64,000 nt of DNA from Phycisphaerales bacterium (GCA_029260495.1 JAJDDD010000009.1:370266-434265), one strand, 5' to 3'; counted from the first letter of the stretch, positions 17,559 through 26,042 are shown. Program-made: numbers and translations. The notes: generated by a model from the sequence alone, not told the origin.

Positions 17559-18104
17559 GTGAAGATCAACGCCAATAGACTGAACGAGCGAATGAACGCG
17601 ATCGGCGCCACGCCGGAACAGTTGGCGCCTGCAGTTGCCCGACCCGGGCTCAAGCAGGCTGACGCTGAAAGAGCGATTCGCAACTGGATGGCCGGCCGTC
17701 ATCAACCCACCGCCAAAGCGCGCGATATCGCAACGCTCGCAGCCCAGCTTGGTTGTGATCTAAAGGACATCTCGCGGTTTGTGACGAAGTCGTGCTTCCA
17801 GCGATCAAGCTGGCGCAAGGCCAGATTGCTGGCGGACATGATTCGCGGCATGTCTGTGGTTGACGCGGAGACGGCGCTCGCCTTCAACAAACGAAGAGGC
17901 GCCGTCTTTGTTCTGAAAACTCTGAAAGCTGCGACGGATCAGGCGGAACATGCCGGCGCCGATGCGACGGCTTTGATCGTCTCTGAATCACGAGTTGACG
18001 AGGGGCCGATCATTAAACGATTCCATCCCAAGGATCGCGGACGAGCGCATCCGATCTGGAAACGAACGAGCCACATCATCATCGGCGTTGAGGAGGCGGC
18101 GTAA
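17559..18104 (+). CDS. rplV: 50S ribosomal protein L22 with N-terminal HTH-like domain
   Basis: The product is 181 residues against the usual 110. From about residue 75 it is ordinary L22: SSWRKARLLADMIRGMS, a tunnel-lining beta hairpin, then VDEGPIIKRFHPKDRGRAHPIWKRTSHI. The first 72 residues instead match the Cro/C1 helix-turn-helix pattern: RLNERMNAIGATPEQLA, then AIRNWMAGRHQPT, then IATLAAQLGCDLKDI. The GTG at 17559 has AGGAAA upstream. A GTG at 17781 would give a standard-length L22 but leaves a 290-base gap and has a poorly spaced SD, so I favour the fused form. The stop overlaps the rpsC ATG by one base. Confidence 0.9.
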   Translation: MKINANRLNERMNAIGATPEQLAPAVARPGLKQADAERAIRNWMAGRHQPTAKARDIATLAAQLGCDLKDISRFVTKSCFQRSSWRKARLLADMIRGMSVVDAETALAFNKRRGAVFVLKTLKAATDQAEHAGADATALIVSESRVDEGPIIKRFHPKDRGRAHPIWKRTSHIIIGVEEAA

Positions 18105-18808
18105 TGGGACAGAAAGTCCATCCATATGGTTTCCGCGTTGGAATCACCGAGCCCTTCAAGAGCCGTTGGTATGCGCCCAAGGCGCTGTACGGCGAGTTGC
18201 TTGTCGAGGACTATCGCATTCGCCAGTTTGTGGATAAGCGACTGAACCGAATTCCACCTTTCGCCGCTGTGAGTGACATTCACATAGAGCGCACGCGCGA
18301 AGAGCTGAAAGTGATCGTCAAGACCGCTCGGCCGGGACTGGTAATCGGACCGAAAGGCGCCGAGGTCGATCGGCTGACGGAAGAGCTTCAGTATTTGACG
18401 GGTCGGAAGGTCTCCATTGGGATTGTTGAGATCAAGAACCCGGACATGAACGCGCAGCTGATCGCCGAGGGAATCGCGGAGCAACTCAAGAAGCGAGCCA
18501 GCTTCCGACGGATTGTGAAGATGCGAGCCGAGGGCGCGATGCAAAGCGGCGCCAAGGGCGTGCGCATTCTTCTTGCTGGTCGCTTGGGCGGCGCGGAAAT
18601 GAGCCGTCGTTTGGACAATCGCCTCGGGTCCATTCCTTTGTCAACACTTCAAGCGAATATCGACTACGGCTTTGCTGAGTCGTTCACGACGTATGGAGTG
18701 ATTGGTGTGAAGGTGTGGGTGTGCAAGGGTCTTTATTCAGAGGAAGAGGACGAAGCGACCGCGACCAAGGCTGCCGGCGGACGTGGCCGGGCTCGTGGCC
18801 GGCACTAA
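18104..18808 (+). CDS. rpsC: 30S ribosomal protein S3
   Basis: The 234-residue S3 starts GQKVHPYGFRVGITEPFKSRW, has the KH RNA-binding motif LVIGPKGAEVDRL, and the C-terminal RRIVKMRAEGAMQSGAKGVRILLAGRLGGAEMSR block. S3 forms part of the mRNA entry tunnel. The tail is Arg/Gly/Ala-rich (GGRGRARGRH). Its start overlaps the rplV stop, indicating coupled translation. Confidence 0.97.
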   Translation: MGQKVHPYGFRVGITEPFKSRWYAPKALYGELLVEDYRIRQFVDKRLNRIPPFAAVSDIHIERTREELKVIVKTARPGLVIGPKGAEVDRLTEELQYLTGRKVSIGIVEIKNPDMNAQLIAEGIAEQLKKRASFRRIVKMRAEGAMQSGAKGVRILLAGRLGGAEMSRRLDNRLGSIPLSTLQANIDYGFAESFTTYGVIGVKVWVCKGLYSEEEDEATATKAAGGRGRARGRH

Positions 18809-18872
18809 GTTTTTTGATTGACGTATGAGTTTGTTGAATCAAGTGTTTGAACGTAAAGGAAGAGGTTGATCA

Positions 18873-19292
18873 ATGCCTCGCATGCCGAAAAGAGTGAAGT
18901 TCCGGAAGGAGTTCCGCCGGGCCCGCGACCGCAAGGCGACAAAGGGCAACTTTGTCGCGTACGGCGATTACGGTTTGCAGTCGCTTGAACAAGTGTGGCT
19001 GACCGCGCGACAGATCGAGGCGGGTCGCATTGCTGCCCAGCACTTCCTTCGTCGTGATGGCAAGATTTACATCCGTGTGTTCCCGGACAAGCCGGTCTCG
19101 AAGAAGCCGCTGGAAACGCGCATGGGCAAGGGTAAGGCGGAAGTTGATTATTGGGCAGCGCGAGTGAAGCCCGGGACGATGCTGTACGAGATCAGCGGCG
19201 TCACGGAGGATCGAGCTCGCCGGGCGATGGTTCGTGTGGCGATGAAGATGCCGGTGCGTTGCCGGTTCGTAGGTCGGCGCGTGGCGATTTGA
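18873..19292 (+). CDS. rplP: 50S ribosomal protein L16
   Basis: The 139-residue protein carries the L16 segments MPKRVKFRKEFR near the start, FVAYGDYGLQSLE, LTARQIEAGRIAAQHFLRR and FPDKPVSKKPLETRMGKGKA. L16 helps place the A-site tRNA. It has normal length for the family and sits 64 bases after rpsC. Confidence 0.97.
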   Translation: MPRMPKRVKFRKEFRRARDRKATKGNFVAYGDYGLQSLEQVWLTARQIEAGRIAAQHFLRRDGKIYIRVFPDKPVSKKPLETRMGKGKAEVDYWAARVKPGTMLYEISGVTEDRARRAMVRVAMKMPVRCRFVGRRVAI

Positions 19293-19305
19293 GGCTGAAT
19301 TAACG

Positions 19306-19512
19306 ATGAAGGCAATCGAAGTCCACAAACTGAACAACGAAGAGATCACGGTCGAGTTGCGCCGTCTGTTTCGCAAACTCTACGACTTGCGCACGCAAGG
19401 CGTCACAGAGAAGATCGAAGACGTCAGTCAGTTCAAGAAGGTCCGGCGCGATATTGCAAGGCTCAAGACTGAGCGACGCATGCGTGAGATCAAGCAGGAG
19501 GTATCCGCATGA
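19306..19512 (+). CDS. rpmC: 50S ribosomal protein L29
   Basis: This 68-residue helical-hairpin protein matches L29: ELRRLFRKLYDLRTQGVTEKI then the helix ending VRRDIARLKTERRMREI, which is the L29 signature region. It lies near the tunnel exit next to L23. It begins 13 bases after rplP and its stop overlaps the rpsQ ATG (ATGA). Confidence 0.95.
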   Translation: MKAIEVHKLNNEEITVELRRLFRKLYDLRTQGVTEKIEDVSQFKKVRRDIARLKTERRMREIKQEVSA

Positions 19513-19796
19513 GCCAGGCTGGCACAAGCGAAAAGAAGGCTGGAGCAATTACGGGTGTCAAGCTCGGCGTGGTTGAATCAGACCGGTGCGATAAAACGCG
19601 CAAGGTCGTCGTGAGCTACGTGGCGCAGCACCCGAAGTACGGCAAGTACCTGCGGAAGCGAACTGTGCTTCAGATTCATGATGAGGCCAATGAGTCGCAC
19701 CTGGGAGATCAGGTCGAGGTGGCGCCGTGCCGACCGATGAGCAAAACAAAACGATGGAAACTGGTGCGCGTTGTTCGACGCGCTCCTGGGTCGTAA
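19509..19796 (+). CDS. rpsQ: 30S ribosomal protein S17
   Basis: The 95-residue protein has the OB-fold S17 core: GVVESDRCDKTRKVVVSYV, HPKYGKYLRKRTVLQIHDE and LGDQVEVAPCRPMSKTKRW. S17 is a primary 16S rRNA binder. About 12 extra residues precede the core, including a Lys/Ala-rich patch. It overlaps rpmC by 4 bases. Confidence 0.96.
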   Translation: MSQAGTSEKKAGAITGVKLGVVESDRCDKTRKVVVSYVAQHPKYGKYLRKRTVLQIHDEANESHLGDQVEVAPCRPMSKTKRWKLVRVVRRAPGS

Positions 19797-19834
19797 GCGC
19801 CCGTAAGGGTCACTGATAGAGAAGCGAAACAGCG

Positions 19835-20221
19835 ATGATTCAGCAAGAGACAAGATGTGAAGTCGCGGATAACTCCGGCGCCAAGATTGCGTATGTGATT
19901 CGCGTTCTTGGCGGCTCGACGGCGCGCGGGAAGTACACCCGGCGAACTGCGGGCATTGGCGACAAGGTAATTTGCTCCGTGAAGAAAGCGCTTCCAGGGG
20001 CGGACATTAAGCCCGGCACGAAAGTGACAGCGGTCGTTGTGCGGACGAAATATCCGACTCGGCGCCCGGATGGCTCTGTGGTGCGGTTTGATTCGAATGC
20101 AGTTGTGCTGATCGGCGACGATGGCAATCCACGCGGGACGCGCATCTTTGGCGCTGTGGCTCGCGAGTTGCGAGATCAGAACTACATGAAGATCGTCTCT
20201 CTTGCGTCGGAGGTGGTGTGA
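19835..20221 (+). CDS. rplN: 50S ribosomal protein L14
   Basis: The 128-residue protein is a typical L14: [66 protein letters not shown] and the closing [27 protein letters not shown]. It forms an intersubunit bridge and is a docking site for silencing factor RsfS. It is slightly longer than the usual 122 through a few internal residues. Its stop touches the rplX start region. Confidence 0.97.
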   Translation: MIQQETRCEVADNSGAKIAYVIRVLGGSTARGKYTRRTAGIGDKVICSVKKALPGADIKPGTKVTAVVVRTKYPTRRPDGSVVRFDSNAVVLIGDDGNPRGTRIFGAVARELRDQNYMKIVSLASEVV

Positions 20222-20222
20222 G

Positions 20223-20687
20223 ATGCCAAGGCACGTTCGGAAAGGCGATACAGTTATTGTCACTGCAGGCGACCATCGCGGAAAGACAGGCCCTGTTCTG
20301 CGCGTCATTCCCGATGAAGACCGCGTGATTGTGCAGGGTGTGAACCTCAAGACCAAGCACATGAAGCCATCGCGTATGACGCAGGGTGGGATTGTGACGC
20401 GCGAGGCTCCGATTCAGCTTTCAAACGTCAGCCCCATGATTGACGGCAAGCTGACGCGCGTTCGCTTCGAGACGCGCGATGATGGATCGAAGGTTCGCGT
20501 CGCGGTTCGCGGAGGCGGCGAGTTGAGCGTGGTGCATGGGCCGCGCGATGGCAAAAAGGCTGGTCCTTCTCCATCGTCGTCGGCTGCTTCACCGTCGAAG
20601 AAGAAAACAAAGAAGGCCGCTTCCAAAAAAGCTGTAAGCAAGAATAAGACCAAGAAGAAAGTCAAGAAGAAGACCAAGAAGGCGTAA
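20223..20687 (+). CDS. rplX: 50S ribosomal protein L24 with H1-like tail
   Basis: The first about 105 residues are L24 with its KOW motif: HVRKGDTVIVTAGDHRGKTG, VIVQGVNLKTKHMKP and a normal IQLSNVSPMI segment. L24 is an assembly initiator that binds the 5' region of 23S rRNA. The last about 45 residues are almost only Lys, Ala, Ser, Pro and Thr, resembling histone-H1-like tails; canonical L24 lacks this. The ATG at 20223 lies 2 bases after the rplN stop; an upstream frame start at 20202 would overlap rplN and is discounted. Confidence 0.95.
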   Translation: MPRHVRKGDTVIVTAGDHRGKTGPVLRVIPDEDRVIVQGVNLKTKHMKPSRMTQGGIVTREAPIQLSNVSPMIDGKLTRVRFETRDDGSKVRVAVRGGGELSVVHGPRDGKKAGPSPSSSAASPSKKKTKKAASKKAVSKNKTKKKVKKKTKKA

Positions 20688-20696
20688 GGCAGAGCG

Positions 20697-21323
20697 ATGG
20701 CAAGCGATAAGAAAAAAGAAAAAGACGGCGGCGCAGCGGCTCCAGAAGCGCCCGCCAATCCTTCGCGGCTGAAGACGCTCTACGATGAGCAGATCGGCGC
20801 AGAGCTTGGCGAGAAGTTCGGCCGGACCAACGTCATGAGCCGTCCGAAGCTGGAAAAGATCATCCTGAATGTGAACATGGGGCGGCATCTTGAGAACAAC
20901 AAGATTCCGCCGAATGTAAAGGCGACGGTGATCGACACGTTGACGACGGTGACGGGCCAGAAGCCGACAGTCATCACGGCGCGCAAGTCCGTTTCAAACT
21001 TTAAGGTGCGTGAAGGCGCTGAGACGGCTGTTCGTGTCACGTTGCGCCGCGATCATATGTGGCACTTTCTCGACCGGCTAATCAATCTCGCTACGCCGCG
21101 AATCAAGGACTTCCGGGGTTTGTCGGAGAAGAGCTTTGACGCTGGCGGTAACTATTCGATGGGCCTGACCGAGCAGGGAGTCTTTCCTGAGATCGACATG
21201 GCTAAAGTGAACTTCACTCATGGCATGAACATCAACATGGTGTTTAGCAACTCCAGCCCGGAGTTGAGCAGGCATATTTTAGAGCGGCTTGGAATGCCGT
21301 TCCGCAAACGGGAGAATGAGTAA
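20697..21323 (+). CDS. rplE: 50S ribosomal protein L5
   Basis: The 208-residue protein has the L5 core: [47 protein letters not shown] and [18 protein letters not shown]5 binds 5S rRNA and contacts P-site tRNA. About 22 extra N-terminal residues rich in Lys, Ala and Pro extend it beyond the usual 180. It starts 9 bases after rplX. Confidence 0.97.
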   Translation: MASDKKKEKDGGAAAPEAPANPSRLKTLYDEQIGAELGEKFGRTNVMSRPKLEKIILNVNMGRHLENNKIPPNVKATVIDTLTTVTGQKPTVITARKSVSNFKVREGAETAVRVTLRRDHMWHFLDRLINLATPRIKDFRGLSEKSFDAGGNYSMGLTEQGVFPEIDMAKVNFTHGMNINMVFSNSSPELSRHILERLGMPFRKRENE

Positions 21324-21325
21324 AA

Positions 21326-21511
21326 ATGGCAACGAAAGCGCAAGTTGCAAGGTCGAAGCGCGAGCCGAAATTTAGCACGCGCAAGGTTCGGCGCTGTGAG
21401 CTCACAGGCCGGCCGCGAGGTGTCTATCGCAAGTTTCGTGTGAGTCGCATTATGTTGCGCAAGTTGGCGCTTGAAGGGAAGATTCCCGGCATGCGCAAGG
21501 CGAGTTGGTAA
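21326..21511 (+). CDS. rpsN: 30S ribosomal protein S14, short form without zinc ligands
   Basis: The 61-residue protein has the size and ending ([10 protein letters not shown]) of the short, zinc-ribbon type S14. The ribbon cysteines are mostly gone: CxxC is replaced by C-E-L-T and the second pair by S-R-I-M, leaving one Cys. [10 protein letters not shown] and the LRKLA helix are kept. It should still bind 16S rRNA in the 30S head but not zinc. It begins 2 bases after rplE. Confidence 0.93.
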   Translation: MATKAQVARSKREPKFSTRKVRRCELTGRPRGVYRKFRVSRIMLRKLALEGKIPGMRKASW

Positions 21512-21582
21512 CTGAAGACGAGTTGACGACCGGAGCGCATGTTTCGCCCGGCGAGATGGAAACGGAAGGCTGGAAGTAGACC

Positions 21583-21981
21583 ATGGCGATGAGCGATCCC
21601 ATTGCTGACATGCTCACGCGTATTCGAAACGCGGTGGGGAATGAACGCAAGACCGTGAAGTGCCTGAACAGCAAAGTCTGTCGCGGCGTGGCGGACGTGC
21701 TGAAGGGCGAGGGTTACATCAATGATTTCGATGTGATCGATGACGGGTTGCAGGGAGTTATTCGCGTGAAGCTGAAGTACGGCCCGCGCGGCGAGCAGGT
21801 GCTGCATCGGCTAACGCGCGAATCGCGCCCCGGACGCCGTGTGTATCGAAAGGCCGATGATCTGCCCAAGCCCAAGCAGGGGCTGGGTATCTGCATCGTG
21901 TCAACGTCATCCGGCGTTCTATCGGATCGGCAGTGCCGAGAGAAGCGTGTCGGTGGAGAGTTGCTCGCAACCGTGGAGTGA
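21583..21981 (+). CDS. rpsH: 30S ribosomal protein S8
   Basis: The 132-residue S8 begins SDPIADMLTRIRNAVGN and ends with the family signature GLGICIVSTSSGVLSDRQCREKRVGGELLATVE. S8 is a primary binder of the 16S central domain and often represses spc operons. GGAAG lies 6 bases before the ATG at 21583; a second ATG two codons later is possible. Confidence 0.97.
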   Translation: MAMSDPIADMLTRIRNAVGNERKTVKCLNSKVCRGVADVLKGEGYINDFDVIDDGLQGVIRVKLKYGPRGEQVLHRLTRESRPGRRVYRKADDLPKPKQGLGICIVSTSSGVLSDRQCREKRVGGELLATVE

Positions 21982-22008
21982 TCGGTCGCTGAGACCAGGA
22001 GTTTGGCA

Positions 22009-22560
22009 ATGTCGCGTATTGGAAAACAACCAGTTGAGATCCCAAGCGGCGTGTCCGTGACGATTAAGGATCGGCATGTGACCGTTGAATCGGGTGGGAA
22101 GTCACTGACGATGGAGCACCGGCCCGAAGTCAGTGTCACATGGGATGAAGGCGAGAAGAACATTCTCGTTGCGATTGATGAGAAAGATCAGAACAACAAG
22201 CCAATTCGCGCTTACTGGGGACTCACTCGTTCGTTGATTCAGAACATGGTCGAAGGCGTCACGAAGGGGTACGAGAAGAAGCTCGAAGTGGTTGGCGTCG
22301 GCTGGGGCGCGGTGGTGAACGGCCAGCAGCTTGAACTCAAGCTGGGCTTTGCCAACGTGGTGACGGTCGCCATCCCAATGGGAGTGGATGTTTCAGTGGA
22401 GCGAGCGGTGATCACAATCAAGGGCGCGGACAAGCAGGCGGTCGGTGAGTTCGCCGCCAAGACGCGCGCTAAGCGTAAGCCCGAGCCATACAACGGCAAG
22501 GGAATCAGGTACTTGGGCGAGGCGGTCCGTCGCAAGCAGGGCAAGGTGTTCGGCAGCTAA
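22009..22560 (+). CDS. rplF: 50S ribosomal protein L6
   Basis: The 183-residue L6 starts SRIGKQPVEIPSGVSV and contains both repeat domains, with TRSLIQNMVEGVTKGYEKKLEVVGVGW and the C-terminal RKPEPYNGKGIRYLGEAVRRKQGK, the L6 signature. L6 lies by the sarcin-ricin loop region. The ATG at 22009 follows AGGAG by 7 bases; an upstream TTG is ignored. Confidence 0.97.
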   Translation: MSRIGKQPVEIPSGVSVTIKDRHVTVESGGKSLTMEHRPEVSVTWDEGEKNILVAIDEKDQNNKPIRAYWGLTRSLIQNMVEGVTKGYEKKLEVVGVGWGAVVNGQQLELKLGFANVVTVAIPMGVDVSVERAVITIKGADKQAVGEFAAKTRAKRKPEPYNGKGIRYLGEAVRRKQGKVFGS

Positions 22561-22594
22561 GCAGCCAACGCGGTAGAGAAGCGGTAAGAAGATT

Positions 22595-22957
22595 ATGGAC
22601 AAGAACAAAGCCAAGACAAAAAGAAGAAAACGCCGGCATATCAGTCTGCGCAAGCGAGTGATCGGCACGCCGGAGCGCCCGCGCCTCTGCGTCAACAAAA
22701 CGCTCAAGCATATGCACGTGCAGATTATTGATGATCTGGCCGGCAGGACGCTTGTGAGCGCGTCAACGCAGGAGAAGTCGCTGGGGCTTTCGAATACGGG
22801 AAATGTGGCCGCAGCGTCAGCGGTTGGAAAAGCGCTGGCGGAGAAGGCCAAGGAAGCGGGCATTGACGCCGTCGTCTTTGATCGCGCGGGGTATCGATAT
22901 CACGGGCGTGTCAAGGCGCTCGCGGATGCAGTGCGCAAATCGGGACTCAAGGTCTGA
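22595..22957 (+). CDS. rplR: 50S ribosomal protein L18
   Basis: The 120-residue L18 has the basic start [20 protein letters not shown], then [24 protein letters not shown] and the ending [26 protein letters not shown]. It binds 5S rRNA with L5. Length is standard. The following 68-base gap before rpsE contains an 11-base direct repeat. Confidence 0.97.
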   Translation: MDKNKAKTKRRKRRHISLRKRVIGTPERPRLCVNKTLKHMHVQIIDDLAGRTLVSASTQEKSLGLSNTGNVAAASAVGKALAEKAKEAGIDAVVFDRAGYRYHGRVKALADAVRKSGLKV

Positions 22958-22988
22958 TTGATTGGAGTGGAGGGCGTTCAACCTTCTG

Positions 22989-23020
22989 CACAGGTTCATA
23001 CACGATTCACACAGGTTCAT
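22989..23020 (+). repeat. 11-base direct repeat before rpsE
   Basis: CACAGGTTCAT occurs at 22989-22999 and again at 23010-23020, 21 bases apart, ending 5 bases before the rpsE start. Both carry a weak Shine-Dalgarno-like CAGG. It may be a duplicated initiation region; no function is shown. Confidence 0.6.
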
Positions 23021-23025
23021 GACTT

Positions 23026-23784
23026 ATGCCAGAGCTTCTAGACGAAACATCACAGCTTGAAAGCACAACCGTCGGCGTTTTCCGAACTGCCGCAACTATT
23101 AAGGGCGGCAGGCGTTTCAGCTTCAGCTCGCTCGTTGTGGTTGGAAATCGCCACGGGCAAGTGGGGCACGGGTACGGGAAGGCCAACGAGGTTCCCTCCG
23201 CCATCGAAAAGGCGCAGAAGGAAGCCAAGCGAAGCCTCATTCACGTTCCGCTGCATGGAACAACGATCCCTCACGAGGTGATCGGACGCTTCGGCGCTTC
23301 GCAGGTCAAGCTTATTCCGGCTTCACCCGGAACGGGCGTTGTTGCAGGGGCGCCAGTTCGAGCGGTGCTCGAAATGCTTGGCGTGACGGACTGCCTGACC
23401 AAGTGCTATGGCTCAACAAACAAGCAAAACGTAGTAAAGGCCGCCATTGAAGGTCTGAAGGCTCTTCAGACGCGCGCTGATGTCGCGGACCTGCGCGGCG
23501 TCTCCATCGAGAGCACCACTGTCGATGAGATGATCGACCGCGGACGCGCGTTCCTGCCTTCGCAAGGTTCCGGCGGCGAAAAGATGAAAGCTCCAGTCAA
23601 CACGGTGGGCCAGGGCAAAGGCGGCAGCCGAGGTGGTCGTGGTGGTGGTCGCGGCGGCGGCAGAGGCGGGCGCGGCGGTGGCGGTGGTGGAGGTGGACGA
23701 GGTCGCACTGACCATGTCGCGCCAGCAGCTGAGAGCTCGCCCGCTTCAGAGGCCCCCGCGCCTTCTTCAGATGAATCCGCATAA
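23026..23784 (+). CDS. rpsE: 30S ribosomal protein S5 with RGG-repeat tail
   Basis: The S5 core has [46 protein letters not shown] and [20 protein letters not shown], the double-stranded RNA-binding and fold-2 signatures; it takes part in translational fidelity and the mRNA helicase activity of the 30S entry. At 252 residues it is about 80 longer than usual. After about residue 192 a Gly/Arg tract of repeated RGG and GGRGG units runs for some 35 residues, followed by an acidic Ser/Ala/Pro tail. RGG boxes in other proteins bind RNA; here that is inference. Confidence 0.95.
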   Translation: MPELLDETSQLESTTVGVFRTAATIKGGRRFSFSSLVVVGNRHGQVGHGYGKANEVPSAIEKAQKEAKRSLIHVPLHGTTIPHEVIGRFGASQVKLIPASPGTGVVAGAPVRAVLEMLGVTDCLTKCYGSTNKQNVVKAAIEGLKALQTRADVADLRGVSIESTTVDEMIDRGRAFLPSQGSGGEKMKAPVNTVGQGKGGSRGGRGGGRGGGRGGRGGGGGGGGRGRTDHVAPAAESSPASEAPAPSSDESA

Positions 23785-23837
23785 GAAAGAGCAAACAACA
23801 CGCCCAGGCAAGTAGAAGCACGAAGAGATTTTTCGCC

Positions 23838-24407
23838 ATGATGATCCATGAAATTACATCTGTAGTCGGTCGCCACAAATCGCGCAAGCGCGTCGGTCGT
23901 GGTCGCGGGAGCGGTGTCGGGAAGACGTCCGGGCGCGGGCACAACGGCGCCGCCAGCCGGGCTGGGTACAGCCGGAAGCTCGCGTTCGAGGGCGGGCAGA
24001 TGCCTTACTTCCGCCGGCTTCCGAAGCGCGGCTTTACCAACGTCAACTTCCGCACACTCTTCTGGATCGTGAACCTCGGCAGCATTATCGATCATCCATC
24101 CTTCAAGAATGGTGGCGACATCACTTCCGAAGCGCTCATCAACGCTGGGCTGATCCGGGACTCCAAGAGGCCATTGAAGATTCTTGGTGGTCTTGGGGAG
24201 GACCGCGAGTCGTTGGGCGTCAAGCTCAATGTCAACGCTGCCCGAGTAACCGCGAATGCGCGCAAGCTGATCGAGGAGGCCGGCGGCTCTGTCACTGAGA
24301 CCGGCACCCGTCGTGACCGCGTCCGTGGGATCGACCGCGACAGTTCCGATCGCACGCCCAGTAATCTCACCAAGAAGCTCAATCGCGGGAACAAGAAAAA
24401 GAAGTAG
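23838..24407 (+). CDS. rplO: 50S ribosomal protein L15
   Basis: The 189-residue L15 has the glycine-rich N-terminus KRVGRGRGSGVGKTSGRGHNG, then FEGGQMPYFRRLPKRGF and the C-terminal globular domain. L15 is a late assembly protein that fills 23S rRNA domains II-V. The end is extended by a basic stretch RGNKKKK. rpmD, which usually separates rpsE and rplO, is missing. Confidence 0.96.
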   Translation: MMIHEITSVVGRHKSRKRVGRGRGSGVGKTSGRGHNGAASRAGYSRKLAFEGGQMPYFRRLPKRGFTNVNFRTLFWIVNLGSIIDHPSFKNGGDITSEALINAGLIRDSKRPLKILGGLGEDRESLGVKLNVNAARVTANARKLIEEAGGSVTETGTRRDRVRGIDRDSSDRTPSNLTKKLNRGNKKKK

Positions 24408-24483
24408 GTGTTCTGCGAACACGCTTCCGGGAACGAAAGCAATTGCGGCGAAATAAAGAGTCGCCGAGGAGCCTGGTCAGCAC

Positions 24484-25920
24484 ATGCTGCAAGCGATTAT
24501 TAACATCTTCAAGATCCCCGAGTTGCGCAACAAGGTGCTCTTCACCCTTGGAATGCTCTCTGTGTATCGGATCGGATACTGGATTCCGATCCCCGGGATC
24601 GACCAAACGCTGCTGACGCAGATGATGGAGACGCAGGTTCAGCAGGGCACCGCCGCCGGTCGCGCTGCGACATTTGTCTCGATTTTTTCAGGCGGGAACT
24701 TCGGGCAGTCCACGATCTTTGGTCTTGGGATCATGCCCTACATTTCCGCTGCGATTATTTTCCAGATTCTCGGCTCTGTCTCTGAGCGTCTCAAGAAGCT
24801 CAAAGACGAGGGACCAACCGGTCAGCAGAAGATCACCGAGTGGACGCGCTACGCGACCATCGGCCTGTGTATTCTTCAGGCGATCGGGTGGCTCAGCTAC
24901 ATCAACGCCCAGAACCTCGTCTACGCAGGTTGGGCGGCGAACCCCACATGGTGGCTCATGGCGATCACCGCGATGACCGCGGGCACCGTCTTTCTTATGT
25001 GGCTTGGCGAACAAATCGACAAGTACGGCATCGGCAACGGTGTCTCGCTCATTATCACCGCGGGCATTCTCGTACAAATGCCAGGCGCTGCGATGTGGGT
25101 GATTCAGAACTCACCGGTTGGGCAAATCGAATGGATCGGCTCTCTCGCGGGCGTGTCGAAAACGACGAGCGACCCTCAGATGAGCTGGATGGGCGTCATC
25201 TTCCTGGTGCTCTCGTTTGTATTCGTTGTTGCAGGATCGGTGCTCATCACCGTCGCCCAGCGCCGCATTCCGGTACAGCAAGCCAAGCATACGCGCGGAC
25301 GCCGGGTCTACGGTGGCCAGCGTTCGTATCTCCCGCTGCGGGTCAATCATGGCGGCGTCATGCCGATCGTCTTTGCTTCGTCGCTGATGATTTTTCCGTC
25401 GGTTTTCTTCAGCTATATCGCTACGCACGCTCGCGAGAATGAACTCGCCGGCTGGTGGACGAACACTGCGGAGTTTTTCAGCGATTCCTTCCAGATGACT
25501 TCGTATCCCTACGCTGTCCTCTACATCCTGATGGTGTACTTCTTCTCCTACTTCTGGACCACCATTCAGTTCAACCCTGAGGAGATGTCCAAGCAGCTCC
25601 GCGATCATGGTTCGTTTATCCCGGGATTGCGGCCTGGGCCGCGCACGGCCGAGTACCTTGAGACGGTGATGGAGCGCATCACCTATGTCGGCGCCGGCTT
25701 CCTCGCGGTTATCGCGATCATTCCCATGCTGGTGCAGGCCGCCATGGGCATCCCGTTCTATGTCGCCGCCTTCCTGGGCGGCACGGGCCTGCTCATTGTC
25801 GTTTCGGTGGGGCTGGACTTCATTCAGCGGGTCGAAGCCAATCTGCTTATGCGGAACTATGCCGGCTTCCTCGGTGGGAATGAGCGAGGCCAGGGGCCCA
25901 AGATTCGAGGGCCGCGATGA
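24484..25920 (+). CDS. secY: Preprotein translocase subunit SecY
   Basis: A 478-residue SecY, the channel of the Sec translocon in the inner membrane. Ten hydrophobic segments can be counted. Typical motifs are the TM2-region FSGGNFGQSTIFGLGIMPYISAAII, LGEQIDKYGIGNGVSLII, and the cytosolic loop PVQQAKHTRGRRVYGGQRSYLPLRVN followed by GVMPIVFASSLM. The long periplasmic part before TM8 is polar. It lies 76 bases after rplO. Its last bases form ATGA, but map more likely starts 126 bases further down. Confidence 0.97.
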   Translation: MLQAIINIFKIPELRNKVLFTLGMLSVYRIGYWIPIPGIDQTLLTQMMETQVQQGTAAGRAATFVSIFSGGNFGQSTIFGLGIMPYISAAIIFQILGSVSERLKKLKDEGPTGQQKITEWTRYATIGLCILQAIGWLSYINAQNLVYAGWAANPTWWLMAITAMTAGTVFLMWLGEQIDKYGIGNGVSLIITAGILVQMPGAAMWVIQNSPVGQIEWIGSLAGVSKTTSDPQMSWMGVIFLVLSFVFVVAGSVLITVAQRRIPVQQAKHTRGRRVYGGQRSYLPLRVNHGGVMPIVFASSLMIFPSVFFSYIATHARENELAGWWTNTAEFFSDSFQMTSYPYAVLYILMVYFFSYFWTTIQFNPEEMSKQLRDHGSFIPGLRPGPRTAEYLETVMERITYVGAGFLAVIAIIPMLVQAAMGIPFYVAAFLGGTGLLIVVSVGLDFIQRVEANLLMRNYAGFLGGNERGQGPKIRGPR

Positions 25921-25964
25921 CCGTTCCGGCCCCAGTCCTACAGCTTCACCGAGAGGCCGTCAGC

Positions 25965-25992
25965 TTGCCTCACGGGCGGGAAAGGCTATTAT
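25965..25992 (+). promoter_or_regulatory. Possible internal promoter for map-infA
   Basis: TTGCCT at 25965-25970 and TATTAT at 25987-25992 are spaced by 16 bases in the gap after secY. Transcription would start about 44 bases before the map ATG at 26043. This would allow map and infA to be expressed apart from the upstream operon. Supported only by the sequence match. Confidence 0.4.
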
Positions 25993-26042
25993 CTGTGGCT
26001 CAGCCCGGTCAGCGGGTGGTGTCGACGGGGCCGCCTCGTTTT

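Noticed and set aside
23466..24422. Minus-strand frame of 318 codons across rpsE and rplO
   Set aside because: It is antisense to two certain ribosomal genes, and its proline-rich stretch is just the complement of the S5 Gly/Arg tract.
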